From: Monodelphis domestica
Lineage: Eukaryota > Chordata > Mammalia > Didelphimorphia > Didelphidae
Reading direction: 5' to 3'
DNA: 64,000 bases
Assembly: GCF_027887165.1 (NCBI RefSeq)
Contig: NC_077227.1
Coordinates: 445,350,895-445,414,894, forward strand
This document shows, one piece after another, positions 10,841-21,289 of the stretch. A model generated the notes under the pieces. It had not been told where the DNA came from, made no database searches, and saw only the letters and a list, made by a program, of their open reading frames with translations. The first letter of the stretch is position 1, and each line of letters opens with the position of its first letter. The translations under genes and the position numbers were made by a program.

Positions 10841-11014
10841 GGGGCTCTGGGGTAGCTCAGTGGATGGAGAGCCAGGTCCAGAGACGGGAGGTCCTGGGTT
10901 CAAATACGACCTCAGATACGTCTTAGCTGGGTGACTGGGCAAGTCACTTAACCCTCTTTGCCTAGCCCTTACAGCTCTTCTGCTTCGGAACCAATACATA
11001 GTTTAAAAAAAAAA
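10841..11014 (+). mobile_element. A-tailed marsupial SINE
   Basis: tagctcagtggatggagagc, gacgggaggtcctgggttca, gggcaagtcacttaaccctc, and a pure A tail ending at about 11015. A poor repeat of the left flank follows it (agctgagagttgag versus agctgggagcttagttgag). Confidence 0.85.
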
Positions 11015-12034
11015 AGAAGCTGGGAGCTTAGTTGAGGAGCTAAGACTCACACACATATCGACATGACCAGCCATGGTGACAATATGAGATTACGTTCAAA
11101 GGACAAGCGCTGTAGCCAGAGGAGGGGAAGTATCTGAGGAGTGGACTGGCATGATCCAGGAAGGTTCCACTGAGGAGGTGGAACTGCAGGGAAATCTTAT
11201 GTTTGCAATATAGTTATCCTCCCAACATCATGACTTTCCCCATCACAGTTTCAACATATGACAGGTCAGCATAAGAAATTAAATGGGAATTTTTTGAGAC
11301 TTTTTCAGACAGACACTCAAAGGCCAGCAGATGACACCGAAAAAAAGTTAAGAAACTGGGAAATTCATAATAACCCAGATTTTACAATAAGATACCATGA
11401 ACACCCCGTAGAAGGAAAAGAAAAACATCAGACTTCTTCTCTGGTACAAAGAGAGGGTCTCAAAATGTGCTGATTTTTTCAGCTTGTTTTCCAGATATTT
11501 CCCGAGATATGGAAGGGGTAAGTGTATATCGGGGGGAGGGATGGGGTAGGAAGAGGTAAGGGAATTCCAGAGCACAGCGTTGGGGAGAAATTGCTGACCT
11601 GAGAGTAAGGAGGGATCCTTGGTCCAATTCCACCCCAGATACTCACTTTAAAAGTATGGTTCCCACCAAGTCACTTAAGCCTCCTTCCTGGTTCTCTCCT
11701 AGGCAGTATATTTCCCCCACCTCCCAGGGAGAGTCCTGTGTGAGGCCTAAATGAGAAGGGGCATGAGGAAATGCAAGGAGGCGGAAAATCTGAGGCCTGT
11801 TCCAGGCACAGTGAAGAAGGAGGCCCAACTGGAACAGAATGTTTATAGGGGGAAAGCTGGAAATGACAATCGCAATAGCGTCATCTAACATAATCTTTAT
11901 AGTAGTAATAATGTATATAGTGGACTCTAAAGTTTGCCAAACACTTTTCAGTCTCTAAACTCATTTGAATCAGGGTACCTGGGAGTGGCCAAGCCAGTGG
12001 GGGAGAGATCAGTCGCACAAAGGAAATGAAAGGA
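11015..12034. other. Intergenic, little recognisable
   Basis: Contains a MIR-like piece at about 11585-11690 (+) and a MIR 3'-end-like piece at 11880-11965. The remainder shows no repeat I recognise and no coding domain. Confidence 0.45.
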
Positions 12035-12235
12035 TCCAAGTTTTAGATGAATGTCATCGTGAACCAAAATGATTTTTTTTTATTCCTTCTGACGACCCTT
12101 TGCAAAGCTCTCCTGCGATTAAGTTGCAGTTCATTAAGAGAGCAAGGAAGATTCTTACTTTGTTAAGAAGGCTGCAGGTGATGTGGTAATTATCTTATCT
12201 TGATCTTACTCTCAGAGCCCTTGATTATTTTTTTT
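12035..12235. promoter_or_regulatory. Candidate conserved noncoding element with GATA-like words
   Basis: A repeat-free block with cctgcgattaagttgcagtt, cattaagagagc, gtggtaattatcttatcttg (two minus-strand GATA words, TATC) and an adjacent ttgatc. It is bounded by T runs at 12069-12078 and 12228-12236. Confidence 0.33.
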
Positions 12236-13060
12236 TCCCTTTTTAAATCCTTCCCAGAGGCTGGCTCAGTCTGTACACAGTGTCCTGATGAAACTTGGGA
12301 CACGGGAGCTCCTGGGAAGGCTGTCTTCAGGGCTCTTGACTTCTGCAAGGTGTCTCCCAAAGCATCTATCTGAAAGGGGCCTCCAAGGGGATTCCTGTCT
12401 GAAGTGCCATGGGGCAGGGTGTACTGGTGGTAGCCAGCCAGGACACGGGGTACAAACCCATCTGTGACCTCTTCTAGCGGTGTGACCCTGGGCAAGTCAG
12501 GTAATCGATCACTCTGAGCCTCTGTTTCCTCATCTATCAAATAAAACCTCTAAAGGCACATACCTCATGGGGATGTTGTAAATATCTAGAAATAAGATGA
12601 TGGATGTGTAGCCAGGGGGAACAGGGGAACCCTGTTTTGTTACATGGGGACACCTGAGCATTTTGCAAACCTTGAAAAATGTTAGCGATTTGTGGCCAGG
12701 ACTTCGATTTCACTGGGATAGGGAGAAGCCAATAAGAGACCAGTTTGCAATTTATAAACTTAAGAGAATTGTCTGGAACGCTGAGAGGTTTCATGACTTG
12801 TCCAAAAGCAAATAACCAAAATCAATCAATAAACATTTCCCAAGTGCCTACTATGTGCTTATCAGTGTGGATACAGAAGGAGGAAAAAGGAAGTCCCTGC
12901 CCTCAAGGAGCTTACAGTCTCCTAAGGGAAGGCCAGATGTGTGGGGCTAGGGGTGGGGGTGTCAGAAATAAGACTGGAACCAAGGTCTTCTTGACTTTCA
13001 GACCAGCTCTCAGTGCATGGTGCCCTCCTGCCTCTACTGTCAACTGTTTTCATCTTTTAT
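12236..13060. repeat. MIR and L2-like fragments, no gene
   Basis: A MIR copy at about 12425-12590 (+, cctctgtttcctcatctatc). An L2-like 3' fragment at 12812-12935 (aatcaatcaataaacatttc, gcctactatgtgcttatcag, gccctcaaggagcttacagt). Confidence 0.65.
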
Positions 13061-13067
13061 TTCAAAA

Positions 13068-13370
13068 GGCTCAGCTAGAGATGGTCCCAGGACAAGCCAC
13101 TATCTTGCTATTATTTTTTAATGATTAACAGAGGGCTATTACTATTGCTGCTGCTGCTGCTGCTGCTGCTGCATTTCTTATTTTGTTTCATAGTATTTGG
13201 ATAGACGTGATCCAGGGACAAGTCATTCCCTGCTGTCATTCCTTCACATTTCATGTTTAGATTACTGTCACTGTTCTTTAATGGAGCTTAGCTAGAAACT
13301 GTGCTGGGCCAAGTCACTATCCTGCTATTATTCCTTCGTATTCTGAACTCTAGGTATTATTACCCACTAG
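13068..13370. repeat. Three degenerate tandem units with an embedded (TGC)9
   Basis: Three related units start near 13071, 13200 and 13288. Shared wording includes tcagctagaga / ttagctagaaa, ccaggacaagccactatc / ccagggacaagtcattcc / tgggccaagtcactatcc, and ttgctattatt / ctgctattatt. A pure (TGC)9 run at 13146-13172 lies between units 1 and 2. The origin is unknown. Confidence 0.65.
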
Positions 13371-14490
13371 GGATAAAGCCATTGCTTTTGATTAGTGTTG
13401 AATAAAAGTATTGGGATGCAAATTGGCTCACAAAAAACTTCCCAGGGGCTCCTCCAGGAACACTCAGGATGACAGGAATAATAGGTGCCTCTAGATTGGA
13501 CTAGGAGCTATTTATTGTGTACTATTCCATGGAGTAAGGCTCTGAAGCTACCCAATGACCCTAATGCTATGGGAAATGCCAAGCATGATAACGTCTACAC
13601 CCACCTGTGGGTTTCTTTGTTCCTTGAACTTACAGGAATGGAACCCAGATTCCTCCCTTTCTGAGCTTGGATTCCATCGGCTCATCTCCTGGTCTAGCCT
13701 GGGCCAGTGCCAGATCCAGATGTCACTGAGGTAGAATGGACCGCTAGAATTTCATGAAGCACAAGAGGGATTAAGTAGCTTTTGTAACCCTAAATATCAA
13801 CAAGTCCCCCTCAGATCCCAGTAAATAGTTTGGGTTCCTAAACCTTTTCAGCCCCCACGAAGCAATCCACAACTCCCTGCTGTCCACCATGACCCTGGCT
13901 ACTCATCCACCCCTTTGGGTACCCCAGTCAGCTTTAAAGGCTTAGGCAGGGGGCAGGGGAGAAAGGACGGTGGAAGACCAAGGAGAAGAGCTATGTCACT
14001 TTATTGCCAGGCCACTCAATCCAGTCAGTAGTAAGAGCCTCTTACATGAAAAGCTGCCCTCGGTCCACTGGCTAGACAAATTGAGTCAATGCTATGGAGG
14101 TGGTGGCTTTCTGGGGACATTCTTTACTGGGCCACTGGCCAAGACAGAAGGCACGGATTTGGCTCTCAAAGAACTTACAATCTAATAAGAGGAAGGGAAG
14201 TACATAAATTAGCCTAATATGAGGGGATCCAGGTAAATGAAAATAGGATATGAGAATACTGACTTATATACTTATTAGAACTCTGTGCATGTCCTTTCAC
14301 CTTTATGGGTCTCCATTTTCTCATCTTTAAAATGAAGTAATTGTGTGATAATACACATATAACCCAGTGGAATTGCTTGTCAACTCCAGGAATGGGAAGG
14401 GAGACAACGTGAATCATGTAATTTTGGAAAACTTACGTGGACATTTGTTACTGGAATAAAATAAAAGATAAAATTTAAAATGAAGTCATT

Positions 14491-14665
14491 CATTGAGAGC
14501 CAGGTACAGAGATGGGAAGTCCTAGGTTTGAATCTAGCCTCAGACACCTTTTTAGCTGTGTGACCCTGGGCAAGTCACTTAACCCCCATTGCCTAGCCAT
14601 TATTACTCTTCTGTCTTGGAACCAAAACACAGTATTGATTCCAAGATGGAAGATAAGGGTTTAAA
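14491..14665 (+). mobile_element. A-tailed marsupial SINE, 5'-truncated
   Basis: It begins within the head (cattgagagccaggtacaga) and runs through gtgaccctgggcaagtcact to ccaagatggaagataagggt, followed by an A/T-rich tail. Confidence 0.82.
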
Positions 14666-16065
14666 TTTTTTTTTTTAATTTAAAAATTAAGTAGTTGGAT
14701 TTGATTATCTCCAAGGTGTATTCCAGCTCTAAATGTATGATCCTATGAGACTTTAAGTTCAAAGGAGAGGCTGGAGCAAAATTCTGCACACCTGGGGAAG
14801 GAGAAATCATTTTACAGCTCTAGGCTACAGCACTGGCTCCTAGAATAATGGGGCAAGACCATATAGTTGAAAGCCTGCGGCTGATCTGAGAGTGCTCCAG
14901 CTCCAGTCTTTTCTTCTTCTCTTCCTCCTCTATCTCTTCCTTCTCTTCCTTTCTCCTTTTCCTCTTCCTCCTAATAATAATAATAGTTAACAGTGAAATA
15001 GCACTTGCATAGAAATACAAAAATATAGAGGGTCAGAGCTGATACAACCTCTTCATTTTTACAGAGTAAGACACTGAGGCCCAGAGAAGAAAAAACATTT
15101 GCTGATGGTCACACAGTGAGTGGGTTAGAGGTAAATCAGGTGGAACAGAGGATAGGAACAGGCCTTGGAGTCTGGAAGACTTTATTCAAATCCTTTCTTA
15201 GACCCCGTCAGACCCTGGGAAACTCAACTAAACTCTCAGCCTCACGTCTGAAATGGGGATCATAACAGCACCATCCTCATAGGGTTGATGGGAAGATCCC
15301 CAAAGTGATATTGAAATGATAGCGGTTATTATTATTCTAACTCTGGCTTCGGGCTCCCAGTCTATTCTATAACACTGCCCGGACATTCTGGCTGAGCCAG
15401 TGTTCTGGAAGAAGTGGTTTTGGGGGAGCCATTCTTTATTGAGCCAATAGCCAAACCGTGCCAGAGGCTCAGTCTGGTTTAGCATTTGCAGGGACTGAAA
15501 TAGAAAAGTTCTTGAAGAATCCCCCGTTTGCTGCACATGAACAAAGGAGAGATGGACTCTACTCGAAAGAGTTCTGCTTGTGAGACGAAAGCATGACTCG
15601 TTCTGGCAAAGGGCCTTAATCTCCTTTGAGATCCGAGGTCTTTGGAGGGCAGACGTGACTTGTGGTTTATGGAAAGGGCTTGAAACCAAGCTCGGAAATT
15701 ATCTTGTTGCCCGACCGTGGGGAAGAGACAGTACGATATAGTGGAAAGAATCTGAACTCTGGAATCCACAGGAATTGGGCTCCAATTCCACCTCTGACTC
15801 GTGTAACTCGTGCAGATCATTTGACCCCTTGAGCCTCAGTTTTCTTATCTGAGAAGTGATGACCATCTCTTCTTTTGTGGAGAGAACTTCTGGTACGGAA
15901 ATTCTCTCATCTGTGACTTAGAGTAGTTTAAAAAAAAGGAAACGTCCAAGGGCCCCGGCAAGTGAAGGGCTTTGCCCAGTCACCCATGTCCAAAGAAAAT
16001 CCGAACCCAGGTCTTGTGGAGCCCAAGGTCAGCCCTCCATTCACGCCGCCAAAACAGCGTGGAGC

Positions 16066-16098
16066 CAGACGGGCTCCAAAGTCTCAGGCCTGTACAGA
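16066..16098. repeat. Copy 1 of a duplicated 33-bp word
   Basis: 33 bp beginning cagacgggctccaaag and ending cctgtacaga. It matches 17093-17125 at all but one position (G here, T there). Flanking sequence is unrelated. No repeat family is recognised. Confidence 0.85.
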
Positions 16099-16559
16099 TT
16101 GCTTTTCGAGGAAGAGGGTTGGGCGAGGGTGGGAAACCAGCACCGATTTCCAGGAGTTCAGACCCATGAGGAGTCCTGCATAAATCATGAATCCTGTCTA
16201 CAGCGTCCTTGGGATAATACCTATCCCGTCCACCTCATTTGTCTATCATTCTATAGGAGCCAAGGCTGAGGCCTAGAGCTGAGAAATGACCTCTCCCTCT
16301 CCAGATGGCCAGTTTTTGCTTGGGCCTCTCTTCCTCCTTATAGTATCATGTCTTTAGAGCTTGAATGGACCTGAGGGGCCGTGGAATACCACCCCTTCAT
16401 TTAGAAAACAACTAACCCAACATACATAAAAATACTTTCCAAAGGATAAAGTATTTTGAGGTCTGAAAAGCTTCGAGCAGAATTCATTTATAGAGCATTC
16501 ACTTCTCCTTAGATTCGGTCAGAATGGGTCCAAACCATGGTCCCTATATAGTGTGTGGT

Positions 16560-16790
16560 GGTGATCATCATCATCATCATCATTATATTTATAGATTGCT
16601 TTTTTACAAAATGCTTTAGCTATTTGGCCCATTTCATCCTCACAACTCTACAAGGTCAGCACTATTATTATTATTATTATCATCACCATTTTACAGATAA
16701 GGAAACTGAGGCTGAGAGAAGTTAATGGACTTGCCCAGATGCATATAGCAATTAAGGTCTTTCTGACTCCAAGCCCTACATTCTATCCAT
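16560..16790 (-). mobile_element. MIR-type SINE with internal trinucleotide runs
   Basis: In reverse, ccatttcatcctcacaac, a run of tta units at about 16664-16681, then cattttacagataaggaaac and ggacttgcccagatgcat. An (ATC)n run at 16564-16583 abuts its left end. Confidence 0.75.
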
Positions 16791-16974
16791 TGCACTAATA
16801 GAGGGTTTCCCTCATTAAAACAGCAAACACGCCTTCTTCCTTCACAACTTCAGGACTTCCAGAACCTGCGACTCCCTGGGCCCTCTGTGGCTTTACTTAG
16901 CCTGGCTGCTCCTCGACTCACCTACCCTAGATAAACTGCCAGGCCCATCTTGGAAGGGTTTTCCAAAATGGTAG

Positions 16975-17290
16975 AGACCGATCGGCCTCGATTCTACCGG
17001 CAGTGCCTCGGGGAGCCCCAGGTCCCCCCGACATGACGGTAAAGCATCGGAGGAAGGATTTGGCGGAGTCCTCCTCCCCGTTCCACCCTCCTCAGACGGG
17101 CTCCAAAGTCTCAGTCCTGTACAGAAATAACCGAGGCCGCTTCTCGATGTCACAGCGGAGGATTCATTCCGGCGTGCACCACGGCAATAGGGCATCCTCG
17201 AATGTAATCACCATAGACCACATTTTAACATTCGGACACACCGCTGTCATTGTAATTCCTTGGGGGGGCAGGAGAGGGGAATGGAAATAG
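16975..17290. promoter_or_regulatory. CpG-rich candidate conserved element
   Basis: Repeat-free and enriched in CpG (about 20 in 300 bp by eye), for example gatcggcctcgattctaccg, gatgtcacagcggagg and cggcgtgcaccacggcaa. It passes into AT-rich wording (cgaatgtaatcaccatagac, gtcattgtaattcc). It contains copy 2 of the 33-bp duplicated word (17093-17125). An open plus-strand frame covers it but shows no domain. Confidence 0.42.
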
Positions 17291-17739
17291 ACAGGATAAG
17301 CAAACTTACCACTCCACCGTTCATCTGCTCCGTCACGTGCCTCCTGAACAAAGCCTGGAGGTTGGCAGGATAATTACCTGCTGTGTGGCTCCATCTTTGC
17401 CATTCCCAAGATGCCTCATGCTGAGAAGCCCCAGTCCCTTGCAGGGCCTTGCCCTTCCTGGCGGCTTTTTTCTTCATGACCTTGACGGGAACGGAGCTCC
17501 CGGAGATCGCCTCACCCCTCCGTTTCGACTCGCGCCTGCCTTCTCGGGGTCTCAGTCAAAGGCCAAGAGGGGAGAATGACGGCCCAGACTTGGGGAGACT
17601 AGAGGGGGGAGGGTGCGAGAGGGCAGATCTCTCTCTCAGGCATGACAGGGTCTCGTGGCTGCCTCGGCAAATGAGCGGCTGGGAGTCTTTTAAGTTGGGT
17701 CGGGCTGGGCCAAGAACTCAGGAAGGACCAGGGCAGGTG
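17291..17739. other. GC- and CpG-containing intergenic stretch
   Basis: No repeat family is recognised. CpGs cluster again at 17460-17545 (gacgggaacggag, cgtttcgactcgcg). Overlapping frames on both strands show no recognisable protein. Confidence 0.4.
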
Positions 17740-18030
17740 TAAATTATACATAGCTATTTCTGGAAATTTTCCAGATTTCTCAAGAGAGGGAAATTAATTT
17801 GCCTGTTTGGGCAAATAACATCATTTTTTCCCTGCTTAAGGTCATTTTGTTAAAATGAAATTGATTAACGTTCTCTTTAAAGTTTAAGTAGAAACTGCTC
17901 AAACATATTTTTATGCAAAGAAGCACGGTTTGCGCCTTTCAGTAATTAATAACTCCACAAATAAGTTAACAGCAATACATCTCTAACTACATTCTGCCTG
18001 CAGCCTGCGGCATGAATTAGACAAGCACCT
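17740..18030. promoter_or_regulatory. Strong candidate conserved noncoding element
   Basis: About 290 bp, AT-rich and SINE-free, with many homeodomain/POU-like words: gggaaattaatttgcctg, aaattgattaacg, ttatgcaaagaagc, cagtaattaataactcc and catgaattagac. A small palindrome lies inside (ctggaaattttccag). Composition shifts abruptly at both edges. It lies 5.3 kb beyond the ZNF521 polyadenylation signal. Confidence 0.48.
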
Positions 18031-20529
18031 GAAATTAGACCAGTTGGGGCTCAGGGGAGAGAAGCCCACAGAAAGGCCTTGGTGGGCCAAGCTAATGGAG
18101 ACAACTTCTAGGGACTCCGGCTCCCTGTTTGCCCAGGAAAGTGGGCTGGGCTCTGCTCTGGCCCATCAGGAGGCCCCAACCCCTACCCTCAAAGAGCTTA
18201 CAATCCAAAGCAGATGCTAATATGGACCGATATTTACAGTCAACTCTCAATTATCTGAAATGTATCTATCATGCTTTTCCCCCCTCTCTTTTAAAAAAAA
18301 TACCATTTGAGATTCCCCCTGACTTTCAGAAGTCTTCCCCTGGCCTTCCTCCCTGTTCAGGATACGCTTGAGGAATGAAACTCATTTCTATCCTTAGCCG
18401 AGCAAACTTTAATTGCATAGTGAAACACAGTGTTGTATTTCTTACAAATAAACAACGCAGAGAATTGGGGAGCACCTTGGGTCCAGAGAGGTCCCAAGGG
18501 TGAATCTTAGTTCTGCTACTTGCTAGCTGGATGGCTCTGAGCAAATTATTTCTCCTCACCAGACTCAGTTTCCTCATCTATAAAATGAGGGATTGGGAAT
18601 ATCTGAACTCTCTAAAGCAATCTCTGGCTCTAATTTGGGATCCTATGCAGCCCAGGATTCTATCTTATTTTGAATGCTCTGTACTGCGGATCCCCTCCCA
18701 TGCAGGAAGGTGCCTCTGAGGGGGAGATTTCTTTCCTGTTTGCTCCGGGGCCCCAGAGGATGAGTCCGAGGTTCTGGCGGGAGGGGGATGAGGGCGGCCA
18801 GGGTACGTGCTTTACAAATTTATTAATTAGCTAAAAAGGTTCTCTACCTTCCAGAGCAGCAGAAAGAGGGGAAAGAGGTAGTTAAGGGTACATGAAGTAT
18901 GAGAGGGTTAGGGAGAGGATTCGTATTCTTTTACTACCTGAGTACCTCTTACCATCTACTGGCTACTATGGAGAGAATATGAAACAGGAGTCTCCAAGGG
19001 CACTTTGATGCTAAATTCTGTTCTTCCCGTTATGATGTCACCGTTAGAGGCAGTGAAGCGTAGTGGAGAGCTCTGTATTTTCAGTTGGAAAAAACTGAGT
19101 TTAAATTCCATCTCTACCACTTACTAAGTGTTTTAGACATTTCCCTTCTGCGCTCTGTGCATGGATTTCTTCCTCCAAAAAACGAGGAGGCTGGAATCTT
19201 CAATCTCTAGTTCAGCTAAGGTGGCCCATTGGGCCATCTTGAGTGTAAAACCTCAAATCAGAAAGACCTGACTTCAAATCTGGCCTCAGACACTGCCTAG
19301 CCGTGTGACCCTGGGCAAGTCACGTAACTTCCATTTCCCCATCTGCTAAAGGGGGGTAATTATAGCATCTGCTTCCCAGCACTGTTGTGAGGTTCAAATG
19401 AAATAATAAAGAGCGTACACAGTGCCTGGCACATAACAAGTGATATATGAATGTTAGCTATTATTATTGATTATACTCTGTTGGGGATCTACTATGGATC
19501 AGGGGTGGATGTGAGTTGTGGTGCTGGTGAAGACAGTTCTCTTATCTAGCAGATGGCTTCCAAGCTTGCCTCCTCCAGGAAGCCCTCTTCCATCTCCCTG
19601 AACCGACACAATGGAAAGTTGTCTGGGCTGAATAAGGAATGGTGGCTGGGATCAAAGCCTTAGTACTAGTTGGAAGATCCTTGAAGGCCAAAAAAATTTT
19701 ACAAGAAATAATATGCAGCTGTAATCAATAGCTATTTGAAAGGAACTGTATAAATCTTTTGTGCTATTGGTCAATCATTTAACCATTCTTTATTGATCAC
19801 CTACCCTGTACAAAGCCAGTGTGGGGTCCAGGGACTACAAAGATAGGTAAGATGAGGTCCCAGCCCCCTAGGAGTTTATTGTGTAGGTGACTAGGTCAAA
19901 CTAACAGGCAGGAAAAGTTAAATATCAATAATACAAGATATCCATCGAAGAGCTGTCACAAGGAAGTATGTAATTCAGTTCTACAGTGATGTGCAGGTCC
20001 TAAATGCTCTGAGTTCAGAGGCCAGAGAGACCATTGTGGGCCAGAGCAGGCCCAGAAGATTTCATTATTATAGATTTTTCTTTGTGATTAAAACTCTTAC
20101 CTTGTTAGAAGCCAGATTTCCTTTGGACCCCCAAGTGTACACAGAGTCACAGGCCATGCAACACGTGGTCCACATCGATCAGGTCCTGGTTCTTCTCACC
20201 TTGTAAACCAACTTCCAGACAAGGGCACAATGGGCCGATGGGCCATGACCCAGAACAATGGGATAATAATACAATTGCTGCCTTAAGCTTCGGCAATTCC
20301 TCCTTCCTGCCAACTCCTCCAGTAGTTTTCCCATGTGAATCATTGGTTGGAGATACATAGATTCCCAGAGGAGTGAACCTAGGGGCCACAACTAAGCTGG
20401 CTGGTGATTGAAGGTCCTCAAGCATATCCCACTCCTCAACTCCTCAATAACCGGCCAGGTCCTGAGATTCTCCTCATCCTCCACTAACCACCAGGAAGAA
20501 CAAGAGATTTGACAGCTGCCCTGCCCATG
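18031..20529. repeat. SINE-rich intergenic stretch, no gene
   Basis: MIR copies at 18465-18650 (+), 19040-19195 (+) and 19215-19475 (+, including ccctgggcaagtcacgtaac and agtgcctggcacataacaag). L2-like pieces at about 18180-18205 and 19775-19900. From 19900 to 20520 no family is recognised. Confidence 0.62.
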
Positions 20530-20800
20530 CCCTGGTAACTTTCTCTCTTTCTCTGTCTCTCTCCCTCTCTGTGTATCTCTGTCTCTTGCTGTTTTTGTCT
20601 GTCTTTCTCTTTCTATCACTGTCTCTGGGTCTGTTTTTCTGTCTTTCTTTCTGTCTCCATCACTGTCTCTATCGCTCTTTGTCTGTCTTTTTCTCTTTGT
20701 CTCTCTCTCCATCACTGTCGTGTCAGTTTTTCTGTCTCTATCACTGTCTTTCTCTCCATCACTGTCTCTTTCTGTTTTTCTGTTTGTCTCACTCTGAGTT
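20530..20800. repeat. Polypyrimidine tract, degenerate (TCTGTCTC/TCTT)n
   Basis: About 270 bp, almost all C/T with scattered G and A. Units such as ctgtctctatcactgtct recur. Long open frames (serine/leucine-rich on plus, arginine/aspartate-rich on minus) come from the repeat. Confidence 0.88.
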
Positions 20801-21074
20801 TTTGGCTGCCTAAGCCACAGGGATCTTCCCTGGTCACACTCCCCACCAGAAGTATTCTTCCTTGATTCTCGATTTCCTCGTTGACAAACTAGGAGGGGGA
20901 GTTGGACCAAATGATTTCTGCGTTCCCTTTCAGCTTTACCATTCTGTTGTAAAATCCTTTCAGCCTTGACATTCTGTTTTGTGCTCCCTCTCAGTTTTGA
21001 TGATTTTATGTTCTAAGATCCTTTCCAGTTTTGAGATTGTGTTTTCTGTTTGACTCCAGTAATAATACAATCAC

Positions 21075-21270
21075 CAAGGGGCAGCTAAGTGCCTCAGTGG
21101 ATAGAAAAGCAAGCCTGAAGATGGGAGGTCTTGGGTTCAGATACTTCCTAGCTGTGTGACCCTGGGTAAGCCACTTAACTTCCATTGCCTAGTCCTTATA
21201 GCTGCCTTCTGCCTTCTGAATGAATACACAGTATTGATTCTAAGATAGAAGGTAAGGGTTTTTAAAAAAT
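21075..21270 (+). mobile_element. A-tailed marsupial SINE with target-site duplication
   Basis: ggggcagctaagtgcctcag, gtgaccctgggtaagccact and gatagaaggtaagggttttt. Flanked by aataatacaatcac (21061-21074) and aataatgcaatcac (21276-21289), a 14-bp duplication with one change. Confidence 0.9.
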
Positions 21271-21289
21271 ATAATAATAATGCAATCAC

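Larger units (their letters stand above)
13371..16554. repeat. Mixed intergenic stretch with SINEs, no gene
   Basis: An L2-like end at about 14150-14195 (ctcaaagaacttacaatcta) and a MIR piece at 14280-14340 (+). MIR copies at 15025-15145 (-), 15150-15345 (+) and 15725-15880 (+), with a weaker one at 16350-16410 (-). A pyrimidine-rich tract at 14908-14970. From 13380 to 14140 and from 15880 to 16340 I see no repeat family and no recognisable coding. Confidence 0.55.

Noticed and set aside
16066-17125. The duplicated 33-bp word as a pair of alternative exons
   Set aside because: No matching splice sites flank both copies in the same frame, and the reading frames around them differ.
20392-20910. 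172-codon minus-strand frame rich in Arg, Asp and Lys
   Set aside because: Covers the pyrimidine-rich simple repeat; low complexity and no domain.
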